From assembly GCA_030430205.1 (NCBI GenBank), contig JAUIGE010000029.1, positions 23,189-87,188 on the forward strand: a stretch of 64,000 nt of DNA, read 5' to 3'. The notes below the pieces were generated by a model. It worked only from the letters and a program-made list of their open reading frames with translations, searched no databases and had not been told where the DNA came from. This DNA is from Bacteroidia bacterium. GTDB taxonomy: Bacteria; Bacteroidota; Bacteroidia; J057. Shown one piece after another: positions 58,681 through 64,000 of the stretch (position 1 is the stretch's first letter; every line of letters starts with the position of its first letter). The position numbers and the translations under genes were made by a program.

Positions 58681-58774
58681 CGTCATCGTTCCTTATCCTG
58701 TCTAAATCTTCTCTTCAGCCTGGCTAAATAGGCAAAATGTCTATAGTAGGATGTCTTCATATTTTTCATTTTTT

Positions 58775-60001
58775 CTACCGCCAGAGCAAACTGCTATCTC
58801 CATAGCTCAAAAAACGATAATCGTTTTCCAAAGCGGCCTCATAGACTTTCCGCCAATCCTCGCCTATAAAGGCGGCGACCAGCAAAATCAGGGTCGTTTC
58901 GGGCAGGTGAAAATTGGTGATGAGGCCTTTGACGACTTTGAAATCGTAGCCTGGATAGATATAGATTTCGGTTTCGCCGACCAGGTGGTCACGTTTTTCG
59001 CTGGTCAAATAGCTTTTGACCGCCTGCAGAGCCACCACTGCCTCGGGCAGTTCCTGCCCGGCGAAGCGATAAGCATAATGCTGATCGAGGCGAAAGGGCT
59101 GCCCCGACCTTGTCGGGTGCTGATTATTCAGAATCTGAACGCCAAACCAATACAGGCTCTCCAGCACCCGCATGGAGGTCGTGCCTACGGCGATGATATC
59201 TGGCCATTTTGCCAGCAGTTTGTCGATGTTTTTCTCGGTGATGATCAGCTGCTCGGCGTGCATGGGATGCTCCGTGGCGACTTCATGCTTGACCGGCTGG
59301 AAGGTGCCGGCGCTTACATGCAGCGTGACAAAATCCTTGTCTACGCCGCGTGTTTCCAGCTCTTTGAGGACGGAGTCGGTGAAGTGAAGGCCCGCCGTAG
59401 GCGCGGCTACAGCGCCCTGTTGCAGGGCGTAGACGGTCTGGTACTGCTCGCGGTCGCGCTGGCTCGCTTCGCGATTGAGGTAGGGGGGCAGCGGCAGCTT
59501 GCCGATGGCGTTGACGAGCTCAGCGAAGCTGACTTCGGGCTGGTCCCAGCTGAGCTCTACCCACTGCTGTTCGCGCTCTATCAGGCGCGCCAGCAGCTGT
59601 ACATGCTTGTCTTCCAGTTGCAGCGAAAGGCTGAGGACTTCTTCCTCTTTCCACTTTTTCTTGTTGCCGATCATGCAGACCCAGCTGCAATGGCCTTTGG
59701 CCAGCATGGCCTTGTTGACTTCTTTGGGAGCGATAGGCTTCAGCAGCAGGATCTCGATGCGCGCGCCTGTGGCGCGGTGGAAGATCAGCCGCGCCGGGAT
59801 GACCTTGGTGTCATTGAGCACCAGCAGGCTGCCCTCGGGCAGCTCCTGGCTGATGTCGAAAAACTTTCGATGGCTGATCGTGCCTGCACGATAGACGAGC
59901 AGCCTGGACTGGTCGCGCCGACTCAGCGGATGCGAGGCGATGCGCTCCGGCGGCAGCTCGTAGTGAAAGGTGGATAGGAGGATGTCGGAAGAATTTGCCA
60001 T
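58775..60001 (-). CDS. queA: S-adenosylmethionine:tRNA ribosyltransferase-isomerase
   Basis: Transfers and isomerises the ribosyl moiety of SAM to preQ1-modified tRNA, the penultimate step of queuosine synthesis. 408 aa, somewhat longer than E. coli QueA (356) but like other Bacteroidota versions. Seen: STFHYELPPERIASHPLSRRDQSRLLV, VLNDTKVIPARLIFHRATGARIEILLL, LPLPPYLNREASQRDREQYQTVYA, GAVAAPTAGLHFTDSVL, VTLHVSAGTFQPVK, and near the C-terminus GLITNFHLPETTLILLVAAF. The ATG at 60001 starts MANSSDILLS; an in-frame TTG 15 bp upstream exists. A TATCTTTG box lies at 60021-60014, but the -33 box is not clear. Confidence 0.97.
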   Translation of the reverse strand: MANSSDILLSTFHYELPPERIASHPLSRRDQSRLLVYRAGTISHRKFFDISQELPEGSLLVLNDTKVIPARLIFHRATGARIEILLLKPIAPKEVNKAMLAKGHCSWVCMIGNKKKWKEEEVLSLSLQLEDKHVQLLARLIEREQQWVELSWDQPEVSFAELVNAIGKLPLPPYLNREASQRDREQYQTVYALQQGAVAAPTAGLHFTDSVLKELETRGVDKDFVTLHVSAGTFQPVKHEVATEHPMHAEQLIITEKNIDKLLAKWPDIIAVGTTSMRVLESLYWFGVQILNNQHPTRSGQPFRLDQHYAYRFAGQELPEAVVALQAVKSYLTSEKRDHLVGETEIYIYPGYDFKVVKGLITNFHLPETTLILLVAAFIGEDWRKVYEAALENDYRFLSYGDSSLLWR

Positions 60002-60073
60002 GGGAATTATGAACAAAGATAAGTTAATTGGGACAAATATTGATTCCCTGATCTAACATCCCAAAGCAAAAAA

Positions 60074-60481
60074 ATGCATCCCTTACTCGAAAAAATCAAA
60101 AAAGTAGAAGCCCTGCTCAAAGGCGCAACCACCGAAGGTGAAAGACAGGCCGCCCAATTCGCCAAAGACAAGCTTCAAAAAAGGATTCAGGAGATAAAAA
60201 TCCCTGTTGAATTTAAATTGTATACTTCCGATACCTGGCACAAAAAACTGCTGGTAGCCATTTGCCGCAAACACGGCGTGACGCCTTACCGCTACTATCG
60301 GCAAAAGTACACCACCGTCATGGTGACCACCGATGAGCATACCATGAACCAGATTATCTGGAAAGAGTACCTCGCCATTGCTGAGGTGCTCGAAGAGCTC
60401 GTCGGAGACATTACCCATGATCTGATCAAGCAGATCCATGAAGATGAGAGTGAGGAGGCGCTTCGCGGCGAGTTGAAATAA
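60074..60481 (+). CDS. DUF2786-like small protein
   Basis: 135 aa, no signal peptide. The N-terminal helix pair (EKIKKVEALLKGATTEGERQAAQFAKDKLQKRI) matches the DUF2786 style in which a KI.K...L....T..GE..AA....... helix precedes a second domain. The C-terminal alpha/beta part has FKLYTSDTWHKKLLVAICRKHGVTPYRYYRQKYTTVMV and IWKEYLAIAEVLEELV. The function is unknown. The gene sits between queA (divergent) and the DPP-IV-like gene (47 bp downstream, same strand). Confidence 0.75.
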   Translation: MHPLLEKIKKVEALLKGATTEGERQAAQFAKDKLQKRIQEIKIPVEFKLYTSDTWHKKLLVAICRKHGVTPYRYYRQKYTTVMVTTDEHTMNQIIWKEYLAIAEVLEELVGDITHDLIKQIHEDESEEALRGELK

Positions 60482-60527
60482 AATTCCCTACTTTTATCCC
60501 AAATTATTCCCCAAAATCCATTTTTCA

Positions 60528-62630
60528 ATGAAAAAGCTGATCTTCATATCCCTCTCTTTGTTTCTTTTTCAATCCGCTTTCAGCCAGACCCAGGTGCTGA
60601 ATTATGCAGAATGGCTGGATGCCGAAAACTACATGATCGCCAAACAGGGAGAGGATAAAGCCATGTCTTTCTTTCGGGTAAATGCCAAAACGGGCAAGGA
60701 AAAAGTGCATGAACGGGAAAAACCGGTCACTTTTACCAGCCAGATGCCCAAGGGCTATGTGGCCAATGGCAGCAATTCGAATATCTCCGAAGACGGTGAC
60801 CGCATCGTTTTTACCCATGAAGACGATCTCTATACTTTTGCCAAAAGCAGCAAAGTCCTCCGTCGCCTCACGGCTTCGCCTGGCGAAGAAAAAAACGCGC
60901 TGTTTTCCCCCGACGGCAACAAAGTTGCCTTCACCCGTCACCACAACCTTTTTGTGGTGGATGTGAATAGCGGCCTCGAAATGCAGCTCACCACCGATGG
61001 TTCGGAGACTGTCTACAACGGCTGGGCCAGTTGGGTGTATTTTGAAGAAATCCTGGGCCGTGGCTCGCGCTACCGCGCCTTTTACTGGTCGCCCGACAGC
61101 AAAAATATCGCCTTTCTGCGCTTCGATGACGCCCCTGTTCCTACTTTTCCCATCTACCATCACGAAGGGGAAGACATGACACATGGCTACCTCGAAATCA
61201 CCTCTTATCCCAAATCCGGCGATCCTAACCCGCTTGTAAGCCTGGGTATCGCCGGGGTAGAGGAGGGAAAAGTCAAGTGGGTGGATAAAAACAAAGAACT
61301 GGAATACCTCGCCTGGGTGATCTGGACGCCGGATGCTTCGGGCCTGACTTTTCAGCAAATGGACCGCGACCAAAGCGTGATCAATATGTACCGCTATGAT
61401 ATGGAGACAGCTGCGGTGAAGCAGATTTATACAGAAAGCCAAAAGACCTGGGTGGAGTGGTTTGAGAAAATATATTTCCTCAAAAATCAAGACGGCTTCC
61501 TCATCCGCTCCAATCGCGATGGCTGGTACAATCTGTACCACTATGACTTCAACGGCAAGCTTGTCAGACAAATCACGAAAAATGATTTTCGCCTGACAGC
61601 AGTGGAGGAAATAGATGAAGAAAAGGGGAAAATATTTTTCCATGCGACAGGTCCCAATCCCGTTGAATCACATTTTTATGTGGTGGATATGGATGGCAAT
61701 AACCAAAAGCAATTGACCCAAAAGGCAGGCTCACACAGTGTGAAGCTCTCGGCCAGGAATGACTATTTTGTGGATAATTATTCCAGTTTTGATAATCCCG
61801 GAGTGGCCAGCCTTTTCACTACATCGGGCGCTCTGGTGCGCGAAATCGGCAAAAATACAGCCGACCGAAATGTAGAGGCGGGTGTGAAAGTGGAGTTTTT
61901 CACCATCCCGACAGCTGATGGCTTTGACTTGCCGGCCATGTGGGCTTTGCCAGCGGATTTTGATCCCAGCAAAAAATACCCTGTACGCTTCGAGATATAT
62001 GGTGGCCCCGATGCCGGGACCGTCTACAATCGCTACCGCGATTATTCTGATACAAAAGGCATGATCTCCTTCACCGTAGATCACCGCGCCTCCGGCAAAT
62101 TTGGCAAAAAAGGCATGGACTATATGCACCGCAGCCTCGGCAAGTGGGAGATGAACGACTACATAGAAGCCGTCAAATGGCTGCGCCAAAAGGCTTTTGT
62201 AGACGAGACCCGCATGGGCATCACCGGCGGCAGCTACGGCGGCTATATGACAGCGATGGCGCTGACCTATGCCAGCGACTACTTCACGCATGGCGTCGCC
62301 CGTTCCGCCGTCACAGACTGGCGTCTCTATGACAATGTCTATACCGAGCGCTATATGGACACTCCCGCCGACAATCCCGAAGGCTATGACTTCGGCTCTG
62401 TCATGACCCACGCAGGCAAGCTGAAAGGTAAATTGCTCATCATCCACGGCACCATTGACGACAATGTGCACATGCAAAATTCCATTCAGCTGATCAGCAA
62501 GCTACAGGATCTCGGAAAGGATTTTGAGATGATGGTCTATCCGGGTGGCCGCCACGGCTGGGGGGGGGCGAAGGCGCAGCATTCGCGGAAATTGGGAAAT
62601 GACTTCTGGAACAGGGAGTTCGGCTTATAA
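60528..62630 (+). CDS. Dipeptidyl peptidase IV-like S9 family peptidase
   Basis: 700 aa. Signal peptide MKKLIFISLSLFLFQSAFS. An eight-bladed propeller (about 30-440) contains the DPP-IV acidic pair motif WVYFEEILGRGSRYRAFYWSPD, with Glu residues that bind the substrate N-terminus. The alpha/beta-hydrolase domain holds the nucleophile in GITGGSYGGYMTAMAL (Ser about 568), IIHGTIDDNVHMQN with the Asp, and YPGGRHGWGGAK with the His (about 675). It removes X-Pro or X-Ala dipeptides in the periplasm or outside, probably in nutrient peptide use. Key residues are intact. Confidence 0.94.
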   Translation: MKKLIFISLSLFLFQSAFSQTQVLNYAEWLDAENYMIAKQGEDKAMSFFRVNAKTGKEKVHEREKPVTFTSQMPKGYVANGSNSNISEDGDRIVFTHEDDLYTFAKSSKVLRRLTASPGEEKNALFSPDGNKVAFTRHHNLFVVDVNSGLEMQLTTDGSETVYNGWASWVYFEEILGRGSRYRAFYWSPDSKNIAFLRFDDAPVPTFPIYHHEGEDMTHGYLEITSYPKSGDPNPLVSLGIAGVEEGKVKWVDKNKELEYLAWVIWTPDASGLTFQQMDRDQSVINMYRYDMETAAVKQIYTESQKTWVEWFEKIYFLKNQDGFLIRSNRDGWYNLYHYDFNGKLVRQITKNDFRLTAVEEIDEEKGKIFFHATGPNPVESHFYVVDMDGNNQKQLTQKAGSHSVKLSARNDYFVDNYSSFDNPGVASLFTTSGALVREIGKNTADRNVEAGVKVEFFTIPTADGFDLPAMWALPADFDPSKKYPVRFEIYGGPDAGTVYNRYRDYSDTKGMISFTVDHRASGKFGKKGMDYMHRSLGKWEMNDYIEAVKWLRQKAFVDETRMGITGGSYGGYMTAMALTYASDYFTHGVARSAVTDWRLYDNVYTERYMDTPADNPEGYDFGSVMTHAGKLKGKLLIIHGTIDDNVHMQNSIQLISKLQDLGKDFEMMVYPGGRHGWGGAKAQHSRKLGNDFWNREFGL

Positions 62631-62889
62631 GCCGTCAAGCTTGCTCGTACAGCATAGACAAATATAGTCTGAACTGTTCGCGTTCGTTTTCTGACAATAC
62701 AAGCAGGTATTGAAGAAGTGCATGATTGATGTTTGAGTATTTTTTATGAAAAAATATGACATAAGTAATTGATAATCAGTTGATGTTACCCTCGATAAGG
62801 GAAAGGGTTAAATATTAATCCTTAAAAAAGTGGTTTTTTGCCTGGCCCCAAGGCCTTATCATTGTATCATCAAAAAAAAATCAATTACC

Positions 62890-64000
62890 ATGAAAAAAAT
62901 ACTCTTTCTCCTTCTGATCCTTTGTTCTGGGTTTTTGTTTGCCCAAACCAGTATCACCACAGACATTACCTCCAGCACAAGCTGGACCCTTGCAGGCAGT
63001 CCCTATACGATTAACAATTCTATCAATATAGATTCTGCGGCTACGCTTACCATCGACCCGGGCGTAGAAGTTCGTTTTGCAGCCAACAGAAGCATGATGG
63101 TTCATGGTCGCCTGCTCGCTCTGGGAACGGCTGCCAATAAGATTATTATTGTAGGAACGGCTCCACCGACCAACCGCAACAACAGAATCAATTTTGACGG
63201 TGAGATTCAGTTGGCTCATATAGATGTTTCCAATATGAATTATGCATTCAATCTGTCCTATTCCATTATTCCTTCTGCACCTCGTATCCCAAATGGCCCT
63301 ATTTTTTCTGTTACTCACACATATTTCCACCAAAATAACTTTGGCCTTTCTTTATATCCTTCTACTTCTGTGACTATGCAGATAGACAGCTCTTTGTTTG
63401 AAAACAATGCTTATGGCGGTATGAGAGGAAGCCATTGTAATATCTCGGATTGCGTATTTCGGGGCAATTCTGCGGGTATAGTGGATATGTGGGTATCAAC
63501 TATCAATCGCTGCGAATTTGACCAAAATGTTTCCGGTATTAGCTGTACGCCTCCTATCCAGGTCACCGATTGTAATATTCATCACAATGAATATGGAATC
63601 AGTTTGTCGCTGAGTACAAGCGGAGCAAATGGTGTTTTGAGCAACCTGACCGGCAATCAGTTGAGTGAAAATACTTTTGGAATACTTACTTATCGCGATA
63701 CCGGATCCTATAACGTCCAGCTTGTCAATGTCTCAGGGAATCAAATTTGCAGCGACTCGCTCAATATCTGGTCGCAGGGCTCCGCAATGCCTGTGAGTAC
63801 CCCTATACTGGATATTTCGAATAACTGCTGGTGCCAATGGGATTCTACGAGTGTGGATTCCCTGATCCAAAATACAACGGGCTCTCCTATTGTCTTTATG
63901 CCACTTGACTCCACCTGTCTGCCCAGCCTGGTCTTCCCTGGCGACGCCAACCACGACCAAATCGCCAACAACTTTGACCTGCTGCCCATAGGCATGTATT
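62890..64000 (+). CDS. Secreted right-handed beta-helix protein, 3' end beyond the window
   Basis: At least 370 codons are open to the window edge. Signal peptide MKKILFLLLILCSGFLFA (cleavage at AQT). Then T.W....SPYTI...I.ID..ATLTIDPGVEVRF and parallel beta-helix/NosD-like rungs (ISDCVFRGNSAGIVDM, INRCEFDQNVSGISC, VTDCNIHHNEYGISLS, LTGNQLSENTFGILT). The last visible part, VFPGDANHDQIANNFDLLPIG, is a dockerin-like calcium segment I associate with Saprospiria type IX-secreted proteins. A sorting domain is expected past the edge. Nothing upstream (62631-62889) looks coding; it is AT-rich with one short GGCC hairpin. Confidence 0.85.
   Translation, partial: MKKILFLLLILCSGFLFAQTSITTDITSSTSWTLAGSPYTINNSINIDSAATLTIDPGVEVRFAANRSMMVHGRLLALGTAANKIIIVGTAPPTNRNNRINFDGEIQLAHIDVSNMNYAFNLSYSIIPSAPRIPNGPIFSVTHTYFHQNNFGLSLYPSTSVTMQIDSSLFENNAYGGMRGSHCNISDCVFRGNSAGIVDMWVSTINRCEFDQNVSGISCTPPIQVTDCNIHHNEYGISLSLSTSGANGVLSNLTGNQLSENTFGILTYRDTGSYNVQLVNVSGNQICSDSLNIWSQGSAMPVSTPILDISNNCWCQWDSTSVDSLIQNTTGSPIVFMPLDSTCLPSLVFPGDANHDQIANNFDLLPIGMY

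Noticed and set aside
58751..59977. 408-codon plus-strand frame opposite queA
   Set aside because: Antisense shadow of a complete queA; no recognisable motif.

Overview
The window is a stretch of chromosome from a member of the Bacteroidota, most likely a Saprospiria/Lewinella/Haliscomenobacter-type bacterium (the order is an inference). The evidence: secreted giants with PKD, Ig-like and C-terminal type IX secretion sorting domains; DUF4270 and DUF4920 lipoproteins; a glycogen synthase reduced to its GT5 N-terminal domain; promoters of the TTTG-N19-TAnnTTTG type; and almost no Shine-Dalgarno sequences. Genes lie on both strands in short runs of one to three. No rRNA, tRNA, CRISPR array, phage or large integrative element was seen.

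Layout. 1-1470 is a decayed accessory patch: a dinD remnant, a barstar-like inhibitor gene split by a 278-bp MITE with a 9-bp target duplication, and a small DUF7710-like gene. 1495-6413 holds threonine aldolase (ltaE), a 42-aa membrane protein, an AAA/DUF4143 ATPase, a glycosyltransferase and a TPR lipoprotein. 6494-14372 holds dxs, a two-PG-binding-domain putative peptidoglycan hydrolase, two tandem FKBP lipoproteins and guaB. 14452-20955 holds panD-panC, the GT5 protein with DUF4270, glmS and an SDR-type threonine dehydrogenase. 21064-30383 holds a TPR protein, a serine hydrolase, tsaB, an NFACT protein, a lone nuoH, clpC, a CoA-binding protein and apaG. 30394-36847 is a giant secreted metalloprotease/adhesin, a candidate small RNA and an LRR protein. 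36978-49432 holds a NeuD-type acyltransferase, an ALDH7-type dehydrogenase, DUF4920, an FAD oxidoreductase paired with a membrane polyferredoxin, a formylglycine-enzyme-like protein, an esterase-TPR protein, a large coiled-coil protein and a CYTH protein. 49548-64000 holds a SanA/YdcF remnant, a VWA lipoprotein, a beta-propeller/GEVED secreted protein, a CAP-domain protein, queA, a DUF2786-like protein, a DPP-IV-like peptidase and the start of a secreted beta-helix protein.

Most genes are housekeeping: isoprenoid precursor, purine, pantothenate, amino-sugar and tRNA modification enzymes, respiratory complex I and proteostasis. Alongside them is a large set of exported proteins. Functional pairs suggested by position are panD-panC, the FAD oxidoreductase with the polyferredoxin, and GT5 with DUF4270. 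ltaE and tdh both act on threonine but are unlinked.

The most unusual signal is not a gene. Ten intergenic loci carry short tandem arrays with a strict period of 6, 7 or 8 bp. They touch stop codons or sit just before start codons. The same words recur at separate loci (ACTGNNN, GTTTYGG, CTCTRCT, AGTTTG, CTCATNNN). In two arrays (2549-2632 and 36110-36270) the 7-bp register continues unbroken while the repeated word changes completely, and three arrays have an inverted partner nearby. The region also carries MITE-like elements at 671-948, 37629-37827 and 58485-58680, and perfect or near-perfect palindromes, one of them inside a coding sequence.
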